A DNA stretch of 53,000 nt from Lactobacillus sp. 0.1XD8-4 (GTDB lineage Bacteria; Bacillota; Bacilli; Lactobacillales; Lactobacillaceae), in assembly GCF_009663775.1 (NCBI RefSeq), contig NZ_RDBR01000007.1:1-53000 (forward strand). Direction: 5' to 3'. Each line of letters opens with the position of its first letter. The first letter of the stretch is position 1. Under the pieces are notes generated by a model. That model was not told the DNA's origin. It made no database searches and worked only from the letters and a program-made list of their open reading frames with translations. The position numbers and the translations under genes are program-made. Below, piece after piece: positions 24,539-34,500 of the stretch.

Positions 24539-24606
24539 AATTAGGTGAGTTATATCGCAGTTTTGCGTAAACGAAAAAATATGAAACAAAGAGGAGGGTA
24601 CCACCA

Positions 24607-24792
24607 ATGGCTAAAGATTTTATCAACGGTAAACGGACGCAATTTGGTAACAAGCGTTCCCACGCCCTTAACTCAAGTCGGCGTAGCTGGAAGCCTAACT
24701 TGCAAAAGGTAACCATTTTAGTTAATGGTAAGCCTAAGAAGGTATACGTTTCAGCACGTACACTGAAGTCAGGTAAAGTGACTCGGGTTTAA
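24607..24792 (+). CDS. rpmB: 50S ribosomal protein L28
   Basis: The 61-residue protein is typical of the short Firmicutes L28, basic throughout, with [18 protein letters not shown] and [13 protein letters not shown]. It lacks paired cysteines (zinc-independent form). The start follows GAGGAGG. It is monocistronic, with its own promoter and terminator, next to the asp23-fakA unit as in B. subtilis. Confidence 0.97.
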
Positions 24793-24803
24793 TTAAAAAT
24801 GAT

Positions 24804-24832
24804 GCCGTCCAGTTGGGCGGCTTATTTTTATA
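24804..24832 (+). terminator. terminator after rpmB
   Basis: GCCGTCC-AGTT-GGGCGGC (7-bp stem including a T-G pair) is followed by TTATTTTTAT. Confidence 0.85.
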
Positions 24833-25013
24833 TCAATATAATTAACCCCCTTGATCACTTTGAGAAATATGCGGAGGTTACTTTTTTACTGAAATATGCT
24901 ATGGTATGATGGTATTGATTTAATTGTGAACTTTATTAAAATTATCTTTATAAAGTTCAGTAATAACACAGTGGATATTTTTAACACTGGTATTTTATAA
25001 GGAGGCCATGACG

Positions 25014-25376
25014 ATGGCAGTAAAAATCAAAACTAAGTCAGGGACAATTGACATTGATAACGATGTGATTTCATCAGTTGTTGGTGGTGCTGCTACTGAT
25101 AACTACGGTGTTGTTGGAATGGCAAGTCGAAACCCGTTGCGGGATGGAGTAAATCAAATTCTTCGTCGTGAAAATTTTGCTCGCGGAGTTGTTGTTCGAC
25201 AACAAGATAATGGCGTAGCAGTTGATGTTAATATTATCGTTGGCTATGGCACTAAAATTTCAGAAGTATCAAAGAGTGTCCAAGCAAAAGTAAAATATAA
25301 TCTTGAAACAATGCTCGGTATCACGGCTAACTCAGTAAATGTATGTGTCCAAGGTGTACGGACACTAGAAGATTAA
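25014..25376 (+). CDS. Asp23/Gls24 family protein (YloU-like)
   Basis: The 120-residue Asp23-domain protein starts MAVKIKTKSGTIDIDNDVIS and contains V-G-Y-G-T-K-I-S-E-V and C-V-Q-G-V-R-T-L. I choose ATG 25014 over 25008 because GGAGG is then eight bases upstream. It lies 25 bp before fakA. This yloU-yloV pairing is very widely conserved and suggests a link between the Asp23-family protein and fatty acid kinase function. It is a paralogue of the gene at 4601, lacking its acidic tail. Confidence 0.93.
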   Translation: MAVKIKTKSGTIDIDNDVISSVVGGAATDNYGVVGMASRNPLRDGVNQILRRENFARGVVVRQQDNGVAVDVNIIVGYGTKISEVSKSVQAKVKYNLETMLGITANSVNVCVQGVRTLED

Positions 25377-25401
25377 AAGAGCATTGGGGAGGAATTTCGA
25401 A

Positions 25402-27111
25402 TTGGCTGTAACAAAAATTACGAACCTTGAGTTTGGCAAGATGGTCCAAGCGGCCGCAGATAAGCTTGGCAAAAATGCCGAATTTATTAATTCATTAAAT
25501 GTTTTTCCGGTTCCAGATGGTGATACGGGGACAAATATGACTTCTTCAATGGCTAGTGGTGCTAAGTATGAGCGTAACGAAACTAGCAAGAAGGTAGGTG
25601 ACCTTAGTGCAGCCTTAGCTAAGGGCTTATTAATGGGGGCACGTGGTAATTCAGGTGTTATCCTATCGCAGATTTTTCGGGGCTTTGCGAAGGCAACGGC
25701 TGGGATGGAAGTCCTATCTGCTGCAGATTTTGTTAATGCATACGCAAATGGTGCTAAGACTGCTTATAAGGCGGTGATGAAGCCAACTGAAGGGACTATT
25801 CTGACAGTTGTTCGTGAATCTGCCCAAGAGGGTTTAAATAAGATCAAAGAAACTGACGATCTTGTTGAAATTATGCATGCAATCTATGAGGCAAGTGAAA
25901 AGGCGCTGAAAAAGACCCCTGAACTTTTACCGGTCTTAAAAGAAGTGGGAGTTGTTGATTCTGGTGGACAAGGGTTAGTATTTGTCCTGCGTGCATTTGA
26001 TGAGGCTTTAAGCGGGCGAGTAGATAAGAGTGAAGACTACAAACCAGATAATGCTGAGATTGATGAGATGGTCCATGCAATGGATCATCAAAGCGTCCAA
26101 GGTAAGCTTAATCCAGAAGATATTAAATATACCTACTGTACCCAAATGTTAGTGCGGATTGGTAAAGGTAAGCAGGTTACCCAAAAGTTTGATTACGATA
26201 CTTTTTATAACTATTTAGCTGATCTTGGTGACAGTCTTCTTGTCTTAAATGATGACCAAGTTGTCCGTGTTCATGTGCATACGGAACATCCAGGTAAAGT
26301 ATTATCGTGGGGACAACAGTTTGGTGATTTACAGACAATCGAAATTCATAATATGGTTTGGCAACAAGAAGAAATCATGGAAAATGATGAAGATAATGCT
26401 AAAGATGAATCGCCAATTGAAAAAGCTAAAGCAGCTACTGAAGCAAAGAAAGAGATTAAAACTGCTGTTATCGCAGTAGCGTCTGGTGAGGGGATTGCTA
26501 AGTTATTAAAGAGCCTTGGTGTTACTCATATCATTACGGGTGGTCAAACGATGAATCCAAGTACCCAAGATATTTTAGAGGCAATTAATAATAGTGGTGC
26601 CAAACAGGCATTAGTACTTCCTAATAACGGAAATATCTTTATGACGGCAGAACAGGCTGCTGATGTGGCGGATATCCCTACCAAGATTGTCCATAGCAAG
26701 ACGATTGCTCAAGCTATGAGCGCATTGCTAGAATATAATCCAGAGGCAACTTTAGATGAGAATCAAGCCAATATGGAAGGAAACCTAGACACGGTTGCCA
26801 GTGGGGCTGTTACCAATGCAGTTCGGGATACGACAATTGATGGCCGTGAAATAAAGAAAGACGACTATATGGGGATTGTTGACGGTAAAATTGTTGACAC
26901 TGATCCTAACTTAAAAGAAGCAGCTATAAAAATGGTTAAGGCAATGCTTGATGAAGACAGTGAAATTGTAACGATTTTATTTGGTGCTGATGGTGACCAA
27001 GCAACTGCTGATGCAATTAAAGCTGCAGTTGAAGAAGTAGATGATGAATTAGATATTCAAATTTATGATGGTGGTCAACCAGTTTATCCATACTTAATTT
27101 CTGTTGAATAA
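25402..27111 (+). CDS. fakA: fatty acid kinase catalytic subunit FakA (DAK phosphatase family, YloV)
   Basis: The 569-residue protein has an N-terminal DAK-L ATP-binding domain (about 1-200) with N-V-F-P-V-P-D-G-D-T-G-T-N-M, G-A-R-G-N-S-G-V-I-L-S-Q and D-S-G-G-Q-G-L, and a C-terminal EDD/DegV-related half. With a FakB carrier it phosphorylates exogenous fatty acids to acyl-phosphates, which feed PlsX/PlsY lipid synthesis; plsX and acpP lie 2 kb downstream. The start is TTG at 25402 with GGGGAGG nine bases upstream; an in-frame TTG at 25384 lies within that RBS context. Confidence 0.93.
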   Translation: MAVTKITNLEFGKMVQAAADKLGKNAEFINSLNVFPVPDGDTGTNMTSSMASGAKYERNETSKKVGDLSAALAKGLLMGARGNSGVILSQIFRGFAKATAGMEVLSAADFVNAYANGAKTAYKAVMKPTEGTILTVVRESAQEGLNKIKETDDLVEIMHAIYEASEKALKKTPELLPVLKEVGVVDSGGQGLVFVLRAFDEALSGRVDKSEDYKPDNAEIDEMVHAMDHQSVQGKLNPEDIKYTYCTQMLVRIGKGKQVTQKFDYDTFYNYLADLGDSLLVLNDDQVVRVHVHTEHPGKVLSWGQQFGDLQTIEIHNMVWQQEEIMENDEDNAKDESPIEKAKAATEAKKEIKTAVIAVASGEGIAKLLKSLGVTHIITGGQTMNPSTQDILEAINNSGAKQALVLPNNGNIFMTAEQAADVADIPTKIVHSKTIAQAMSALLEYNPEATLDENQANMEGNLDTVASGAVTNAVRDTTIDGREIKKDDYMGIVDGKIVDTDPNLKEAAIKMVKAMLDEDSEIVTILFGADGDQATADAIKAAVEEVDDELDIQIYDGGQPVYPYLISVE

Positions 27112-27222
27112 GATGTTACCAATAGATTAATTAAAGCAAAAGAGCAACACTAGCTAGCAAATTATAATACGGACGGTTTAGTGTTTGTATTTAGCCTTGA
27201 GTCTGGTAGTTTCTTCATAATG

Positions 27223-27272
27223 AAAAAGAGGCTGAGAAAAAACTTCTTTGTTTTTTCCCGGCCTCATTTTTA
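27223..27272 (+). terminator. GAGGCTG-family terminator between fakA and recG
   Basis: GAGGCTGAGAAAAAAC pairs with GTTTTTTCCCGGCCTC and is followed by ATTTTTAA. It is the third internal member of the GAGGCTG hairpin family. Confidence 0.8.
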
Positions 27273-27306
27273 ACTATTAGCTGTATGTATAAAGAGGTGA
27301 GAGGAA

Positions 27307-29343
27307 GTGCGGAGCTTAACGGATTCGGTTGCCGCCTTGAAGGGTGTTGGGCCTAAAAGGGTATCTGATCTTGCAACCTTGGGAATCGATACAATTGAAG
27401 ATCTGTTAACTTATTATCCGACCCGTTATAATGACTTTACACCTACTGATATTGCAGGTGCAAAAGACAAACAAAAAATTACATTGCAGGGGATTGTTGT
27501 TTCTGAACCCCTATTAACTCGCTATGGCTATCGGCGAAATCGCCTTAGCTTTCGGGTACAGGTAGGGCAGGAAGTAATTATGGCTACTTTTTTTAATCAA
27601 CCCTACATAAAGAAACAGGTGGCGATTAACCAGCAAGTAACGCTGATGGGTAAATGGGATGCTCCTCGCCGGCAAATAACCGCCAACAAGCTAATTAAAG
27701 AGCAAGCTGATAGCCGTAATGAGTTTGGTGCAGTCTATTCAGTTAATAAGCATATCCGACAAAATATTTTACAAAGTTTTATTCGGCAAGCTTATGAAGA
27801 ATACGGTAATATAATCCCAACTTATCTGCCAGAAACGCTGCGGCACCGCTATCGGCTTATGGATCGGCGCCAAATGATTAAGGAGATTCACTTCCCACAA
27901 AATCAAGCAACCGCCAAAGCTGCTCGGCGCACCGCTGCTTATGAGGAGTTTTTTCTCTTTCAATTACGTTTACAGGCTATTCGGCGGGCCCACCGCCAAG
28001 AAAATGGTAATCGTATTTTATACCATAATGATGAGTTAAAAGAATTTATTGCGGGTTTACCATTTGAGCTAACTAATGCCCAAAAGAAAGTTGTTAATGA
28101 AATCTGTCGGGACATGCGGCAGCCATACCAAATGAATCGTTTGCTTCAAGGGGATGTTGGGTCTGGAAAGACGGTTGTCGCCGCGATTGCAATTTATGCA
28201 GCAGTAACTGCAGGTTATCAAGCGGCGTTGATGGCCCCCACAGAAATTTTAGCAGCTCAGCATGCTGAAAAATTATCACGTGTTTTTGAAGGAACTCATG
28301 TCCATGTTGCACTTTTAACTGGTTCGCTTACTGCAAAACAGCACCAGAGCTTAGTGACCGCCATGAAACGTGGTGATGTAAACTTAATAATTGGCACCCA
28401 TGCTTTGATTCAAGATGATGTTGAATATGCTAACCTAGGCTTAGTAATAACTGATGAGCAGCACCGTTTTGGCGTTAATCAACGTCAACGGCTTCGGGAA
28501 AAGGGGGAGCACCCAGATGTTTTAGCGATGACAGCTACCCCAATTCCCCGCACTCTGGCGATTACTAATTATGGAGAAATGGATGTTTCCGTCATTGACC
28601 AACTACCGGCAGGACGAAAACCAATTCAAACTCAATGGCTAAAGTCTAACCAGCATGCTGAAGCTATTCACTTTTTGCGGGATCAATTAAAAAATGGTGC
28701 GCAAGCTTATATTGTTAGTCCATTAATTGAGGAGTCTGCGGCCTTAGATGTTCAAAATGCAACCGCCCTTTTTCAGCAATTGTCAGCCGATTTACAGCCT
28801 GACTATAAGGTCGGCTTATTGCATGGACGAATGGGGACAGATGAAAAAGATACCACGATGCAACAATTTAAGGCTGGCGATCTCCAGGTTCTTGTTGCAA
28901 CAACGGTTATTGAAGTAGGGGTTGATAATCCCAATGCGACAGTGATGGTTATTTATGATGCTGATCGCTTTGGACTGGCCCAGCTTCACCAATTGCGCGG
29001 GCGAGTAGGACGAGGAGATCGTCAGAGCTATTGCTTGCTAATTGCTGATCCTAAGACTGACGAAGGTAAAGCACGCATGAAAACAATGGTTGCCACGAAT
29101 GATGGGTTTAAAGTAGCAGAACAAGACTTAAAACTGCGTGGTTCTGGTGATATTTTAGGTAAAAAGCAATCAGGGATGCCAGAATTTAAAGTGGGAGATC
29201 CGATTGCTGATTTAAAAATGCTCCAAATAGCACGATCTGATGCCGGTAACCTATTAGCAACGCCTAACTGGGATGATGTTGATGAAAACCAACCGCTTGT
29301 GTTGTATCTTAAACGACATGAACTAGAAACACACTTTGATTGA
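27307..29343 (+). CDS. recG: ATP-dependent DNA helicase RecG
   Basis: The 678-residue helicase has an N-terminal wedge OB domain (about 55-160), Walker A G-D-V-G-S-G-K-T, D-E-Q-H Walker B with I-T-D-E-Q-H-R-F-G-V, and the C-terminal T-T-V-I-E-V-G-V-D and Q-L-R-G-R-V-G-R-G motifs. It remodels branched recombination and replication intermediates. The start is GTG at 27307 with GAGGTG seven bases upstream. It precedes plsX as in B. subtilis. Confidence 0.97.
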   Translation: MRSLTDSVAALKGVGPKRVSDLATLGIDTIEDLLTYYPTRYNDFTPTDIAGAKDKQKITLQGIVVSEPLLTRYGYRRNRLSFRVQVGQEVIMATFFNQPYIKKQVAINQQVTLMGKWDAPRRQITANKLIKEQADSRNEFGAVYSVNKHIRQNILQSFIRQAYEEYGNIIPTYLPETLRHRYRLMDRRQMIKEIHFPQNQATAKAARRTAAYEEFFLFQLRLQAIRRAHRQENGNRILYHNDELKEFIAGLPFELTNAQKKVVNEICRDMRQPYQMNRLLQGDVGSGKTVVAAIAIYAAVTAGYQAALMAPTEILAAQHAEKLSRVFEGTHVHVALLTGSLTAKQHQSLVTAMKRGDVNLIIGTHALIQDDVEYANLGLVITDEQHRFGVNQRQRLREKGEHPDVLAMTATPIPRTLAITNYGEMDVSVIDQLPAGRKPIQTQWLKSNQHAEAIHFLRDQLKNGAQAYIVSPLIEESAALDVQNATALFQQLSADLQPDYKVGLLHGRMGTDEKDTTMQQFKAGDLQVLVATTVIEVGVDNPNATVMVIYDADRFGLAQLHQLRGRVGRGDRQSYCLLIADPKTDEGKARMKTMVATNDGFKVAEQDLKLRGSGDILGKKQSGMPEFKVGDPIADLKMLQIARSDAGNLLATPNWDDVDENQPLVLYLKRHELETHFD

Positions 29344-29358
29344 AAGGAAGAATATATT

Positions 29359-30390
29359 ATGAAAATTGCAGTTGACGCAATGGGTGGCGACAATGCGCCG
29401 CAAGTAATCATTGAAGGAGTTGAACAGGCTCGTGACCTTTATCCAGACCTTGAATTTGACCTCTATGGTGATTTAGAAAAGGTTAAGCCCCTCATAAAGA
29501 ATAATGATCGGTTAAACGTCATTGCCACTACAGAAGAGATTACTATGGGAGAAGAACCTGTTCGAGCTATTCGCCGTAAAAAAGATTCTTCGATTGTTCG
29601 AGCAGCAGCAGCCGTTAAAGAAGGAAATGCAGATGCCTTTTTCTCAGCAGGGAATACTGGGGCAATTTTGGCGGCCGGGCTTTTTATTGTTGGTCGAATC
29701 AAAGGTATCGATCGTCCAGGATTGACCAGTATTTTACCGATTGCCAAGCCAGAATCATCTCGTCACAACTTTGTCTATTTAGATACAGGTGCAAATGCAG
29801 AAAGTAAAGAAAAAAACCTCGAACAGTATGCATACCTTGGTAAATTCTACGCTGAAAATGTACTAGGGGTCGCTAATCCGCGAATTGCACTATTGAATAA
29901 TGGAGCCGAAGAAGATAAGGGCGATAAATTACATAAAGATGTTTGGAAGATCCTTAACGGAAAAGATGATTTAAATTTTATCGGTAATATCGAAGCGGGA
30001 GACTTGTTATTTGGCAAGGCTGATGTTGTTGTAAGCGACGGTTGGACAGCTAATGCAGCGTTAAAGGCAACTGAAGGAACGGCGAAGATGATGATGACCT
30101 TGATTAAGCATGGAATCCTTCATGGGGGGTTACGTGCTAAGTTAGGCTATTTAATGTTAAAACCAACTTTCCACCAAATTGGACAAAAGATGAGTGCTTC
30201 TACATATGGTGGAGCTGTCTTATTAGGCTTGAAGGCTCCCGTGGTAAAAACACACGGTTCATCAGATGCAATAGCAGTAAAAAATACTATTAGTCAAATT
30301 AGGACGATGCTTAAAACCGGTGTAATTGAAAAAACAGTCGAATTTTTTGATGATTCTACAAATCTAGACAATTCGGCAAAAAACGAATAG
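29359..30390 (+). CDS. plsX: phosphate acyltransferase PlsX
   Basis: The 343-residue enzyme makes acyl-phosphate from acyl-ACP, the donor for PlsY in phosphatidic acid synthesis. Conserved segments include K-I-A-V-D-A-M-G-G-D-N-A-P at the N-terminus, F-S-A-G-N-T-G-A and N-N-G-A-E-E-D-K-G. It is 34 bp upstream of acpP, and FakA upstream supplies the same acyl-phosphate pool from exogenous acids. Confidence 0.97.
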   Translation: MKIAVDAMGGDNAPQVIIEGVEQARDLYPDLEFDLYGDLEKVKPLIKNNDRLNVIATTEEITMGEEPVRAIRRKKDSSIVRAAAAVKEGNADAFFSAGNTGAILAAGLFIVGRIKGIDRPGLTSILPIAKPESSRHNFVYLDTGANAESKEKNLEQYAYLGKFYAENVLGVANPRIALLNNGAEEDKGDKLHKDVWKILNGKDDLNFIGNIEAGDLLFGKADVVVSDGWTANAALKATEGTAKMMMTLIKHGILHGGLRAKLGYLMLKPTFHQIGQKMSASTYGGAVLLGLKAPVVKTHGSSDAIAVKNTISQIRTMLKTGVIEKTVEFFDDSTNLDNSAKNE

Positions 30391-30423
30391 AATAAATAGC
30401 GAACTAGTAAAGAGAGGTTAATA

Positions 30424-30681
30424 ATGATGGCTGATAATAAGAAAAAAGAAATCTTTAATAAGGTTTCAGAAATCGTTGCCGATCATTTTGATGTTGATCG
30501 GGCCAAAATTACTGATGATTTAAACTTAAAAACAGATTTAGATGCTGATTCAATCGATTTTGTTGAATTTGTGCTCGAATTAGAGGATACTTTTGGCGAA
30601 GAAATTGATGATGAAGATGCTGAAAAGCTCAGCACAATTGGTGAAGTAGTTGACTATATTGCTGAACATACTGCGAATTAG
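30424..30681 (+). CDS. acpP: acyl carrier protein
   Basis: This 85-residue acidic protein carries the phosphopantetheine site D-A-D-S-I-D-F with Ser43. It carries growing acyl chains and donates acyl groups to PlsX. Two adjacent ATGs (30424 and 30427) are both usable behind AGAGAGG; the first has a spacing of six. Whether it is the main fatty acid synthesis ACP or a second copy used mainly by PlsX cannot be told from the window. Confidence 0.93.
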   Translation: MMADNKKKEIFNKVSEIVADHFDVDRAKITDDLNLKTDLDADSIDFVEFVLELEDTFGEEIDDEDAEKLSTIGEVVDYIAEHTAN

Positions 30682-30710
30682 CAGCTAGCTCAAGTGATAA
30701 TTGGTTAAAG

Positions 30711-30752
30711 AAGACCCAGAATATTGAGAGATCAATGTTCTGGGTTTTAATA
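30711..30752 (+). terminator. terminator after acpP
   Basis: ACCCAGAATATTGA pairs with TCAATGTTCTGGGT (one mismatch) and is followed by TTTAAT. Confidence 0.85.
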
Positions 30753-30856
30753 ACTCCTTAATATTCATTAATTTTCTCTGCGGAAACGCAGGTTGTCTAG
30801 TATAATAGGCGGTAGACATTTTATTAGTATTTAGTCAATAATGAAAGGAATTTTTT

Positions 30857-31558
30857 ATGATCGAAGAATTACAAGACTACCTGGCCAAGGAATTTAATAT
30901 TCATTTTGATAATCCATCCTTATTAGCTGAAGCTTTTACACAAGCTTCATATGTAAATGAACATCCGAACCAAGGATTAAAGTTTTACGAACGGATTGAA
31001 TTTCTTGGCGATGCCGTGTTGGAACTGATCGTTTCAGAATACATCTACAAGCGTTTTCCAGAATTACCGCAAGGAAAACTTACTCGTTTAAGAGCAGCAA
31101 TGGTTTGCGAAGATAGCTTTTCAAAATTTGCTAAAGAATGTCATTTTGACCAATATATTCGGCTTGGTCATGGTGAAGAGATGGCTGGCGCGCGACAACG
31201 TCCCGGTCTTCTTTGTGATATTTTTGAATCCTTCATTGGTGCCTTATACTTAGACCAAGGGCGTCCTGCGGTTGAAAAGTTTGTTCAACGAATTATTTTC
31301 CCGAAGCTTGATATGGGCTGGTTTGATCACGCAGTTGATGCCAAGACTAGTCTCCAAGAATTTTTGCAACGTGATGGAGATATTGATATCGAATATCACT
31401 TGTTAAAAGAAAGCGGAACGGAGAACGATCCCGAGTTTAATGTAAATGTTACGGCTAATGGGAAGGTCATTGGTGAAGGTACGGGGTCCTCAAAGAAACA
31501 TGCAGAAATGCAAGCTGCCCAACAAGCACTTGATAAGCTGCGTAATAAAAATAAATAG
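30857..31558 (+). CDS. rnc: ribonuclease III
   Basis: The 233-residue enzyme has the catalytic signature E-R-I-E-F-L-G-D-A-V-L-E-L (45-57) in an N-terminal RNase III domain and a C-terminal dsRNA-binding domain (about 160-230, G-S-S-K-K-H-A-E-M-Q-A-A). It processes rRNA precursors and cleaves double-stranded RNA. A TATAAT at 30801-30806 upstream suggests its own promoter. It is followed by smc after 16 bp. Confidence 0.97.
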   Translation: MIEELQDYLAKEFNIHFDNPSLLAEAFTQASYVNEHPNQGLKFYERIEFLGDAVLELIVSEYIYKRFPELPQGKLTRLRAAMVCEDSFSKFAKECHFDQYIRLGHGEEMAGARQRPGLLCDIFESFIGALYLDQGRPAVEKFVQRIIFPKLDMGWFDHAVDAKTSLQEFLQRDGDIDIEYHLLKESGTENDPEFNVNVTANGKVIGEGTGSSKKHAEMQAAQQALDKLRNKNK

Positions 31559-31574
31559 TAAGTAGGAATAACTG

Positions 31575-34500
31575 ATGCAATTATTGTCATTAACTTTAGA
31601 TGGGTTTAAATCGTTTGCCCAAAAAACAACAATTAAATTTGAGCCTGGAATGACGGGGATTGTTGGTCCTAACGGTAGTGGAAAAAGTAATATTATCGAG
31701 GCAATCCAGTGGGTGATGGGTGAACAATCCGCGCATCACCTACGTGGAGATAGGATGGCTGACGTTATTTTTAATGGGTCATCAGATCGCAAGCCGCTTA
31801 ATCGTGCACTGGTTTCAATAACCCTTGATAATAGTGATCATTATCTTGCTAGTGATTTTACGGAATTAACGATTACGCGGAAAATCTACCGCAATGGTGA
31901 TAGCGAGTATTTACTTAACGATCAGCACGTTCGCTTAAAGGATATTACTGATTTATTTATTGATTCCGGATTAGGACGTGAGTCGTTCTCAATTATCTCT
32001 CAGGGTCGGATTGAAGAAATTTTTAATGGAAAATCAGCGGACCGGCGGGGAATTATTGAAACTGTTGCCGGAGTTGCTAAGTATAAAAAGAATAAAGAAA
32101 CTGCAGAAAAGCGGTTAGCAACGACGATGGAAAACCTTAACAGGGTGAATGACATTATTAGTGAGCTGGAAAAGCAAATCGAGCCATTAGAAGAACAAAG
32201 TGCAATCGCGCAGGACTATTTAGAACAAAAAAAGCAATTTGATGTTTTAGATCGGACTCAAACTGTGCGTCATTACGACAATTATCACCAAAAGTTAGTC
32301 AGTTTAGAGGATAAGCTAAAACAAGCAAATGCGATGGTTGACGATTACAAGCGTCAAGCAGATCGGGATAGTCAACAATTAGATAAGCTCAAACAGCAGC
32401 GGCGTGAATTAGCGGCGACAAAGGACCGTTTACAGGCAATAATCCTTAATCAGACCGAGGCGATTGCTAAGCTTCAAAGCCAACAGTCGGTATCGAGTGT
32501 ACGTCGTGAACAGCGCGAAAACGAACGCCAACGGCTTAACGGACAACAAGAAGAAATAAATACACAACTCCAAAAGCTTAAAAAGCAGCAAATAGAAGTA
32601 CAAGCGCAGATTGATAAGCAGCAAACAGCAATTAAGAACCATCAAGACGAACTTGCGACTGCTAAAAAGATGAGCAGCAGTGAACGAATTGCCAAATTGA
32701 ATCAAGAAGTAGATGAGTTGCGAAATCAACAAGTTGACTTAATGCAACAAATTACAACAATTCATAATCAACAGTCTTTCCTATCTCGGAATCATGAGCA
32801 AGCAGTTGTTTTACAGCAGCAAAGCAATGCCGAAATGACGACGGCCAAAGATGAATTAGAAAAGACACGCCAGCAATATAGTGCAAGTGAAGTCGCAGCC
32901 ACAAAATTGCATGAAGCAGTTATTGCTGCTGAAGAAAAATTAAAACAAGCGCAACGCCGGCACGATACATTAGCGCAACAATACCAAAGCAAACAACGAA
33001 AATGGTATCAATCATTAGGTGATGTTCGGTCACTTAAATCGCGGATTAATGCCTATAAGTCGATGGCCGATGAATATAGCGGCTATTATCGGGGAGTACA
33101 AAGCGTCCTTCGCCAACGGGGGCAATTTCCAGGATTAGCAGGGGCTGTTAGTGAGTTGTTGGAAGTACCTGCTAATTACACGATTGCCGTTGAAACAGTA
33201 CTGGGGAGCCAATTACAGCAACTAGTTGTTGATCGGCAAGTCACTGCCAAAAAGATAATTAACTTTTTGATAAAAACACGGGCAGGCCGAGTAACAATCT
33301 TACCGCTTGACACCCTTAATCAGCGTCGTCCGTTGAATATTTGGCAACAATTAAACGAATTACCGGGATTTTTAGGGCGGGCAACGGACCTTATTAATTA
33401 TGATCCGCAATTTCAAATAATTGCTGACCATTTGTTAGGGACAACGGTAATCGCCGACACCCTTGATCATGCTGCCACAATTGCTAAGGCCGGCCGGCAC
33501 CTAATCCGTGTTGTTACCCTTGATGGACAACTAATCAATGCTAGCGGAGCGATGACTGGTGGAGCAACTAAAAATCAGCGCGCAGGTTTGTTAAGTCAAA
33601 GACAGATGGCAAAACAATTAGAAAATGAGTTAATTAAACAACAGCAACTTGCAAGTACGCTAGAACAAGAGGTTGCTAAATTGCAACATGCACAGCAAGC
33701 AAATGATCAAGTTATTGCTGACTATCAACAACAATTACATGAGCAGCAAACCGCCCTTCATGAGGCGCAAAGCAACTGTCGGCTTATCTCAAGCAAGCAA
33801 GAGACATTGACTAACCGAGTTAAGACGTTAGAATTGCAAGCTCAACAACAGGGAACCCAGTATCAGGATTATGAGACGCAAGCACATGATAATGAAGTAC
33901 GAGAAAAACAAACTCATCAAGCTTTAGAGGATACCAAAGCTAAAATTAAAACAATCCTTATACAAATTGATGAGTTACAAAATAGTGAATCTGCCCAGGC
34001 TGAACAGCTGGCCCAAATGCAACAATGGCTGGCTGTTGCCGAAGAACGGCTGCAACAATCTCTTCGACAAAAGAAAGATTATCAGCAAAAAATACGGGCT
34101 GCCCAATCCTCACTTCAAATAGTAGTCGCAGACTTGGCCCGCTTAACGCACGAGTCAAAAAATCAGTCGACAAGCGAGGAATCGACTCAATCAGCGCTTG
34201 ACGCGGCAAATCAAGAGCAAGAGAAGGCTAAACGGCAATTAACTGATAATGGGATCAGTCTTGATCAGCTTGAACAACGTCTTTCCAAAGCGGAAGCACA
34301 CCATGATCGGTTACAAGAATTGCAACGCGCAGCTCTGGACGATCGAAACAGTTTGAATGAAGAACGTGTAAAGTGTGAAGCAATGATCGACCAATGCCTT
34401 AACCGCTTAACTGATCAGTATTCAATGACAATTGAAGAAGCGCGTAAGCAAATGAGTTCACTTGATGATGAGACTTTACACACGCGGCTGAAGTTGTTGA

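Noticed and set aside
29028-29411. 127-codon minus-strand ORF opposite the end of recG
   Set aside because: It lies wholly over recG and plsX coding sequence with no RBS.
32430-32732. 100-codon minus-strand ORF within smc
   Set aside because: Antisense shadow of the repetitive coiled-coil codons of smc.
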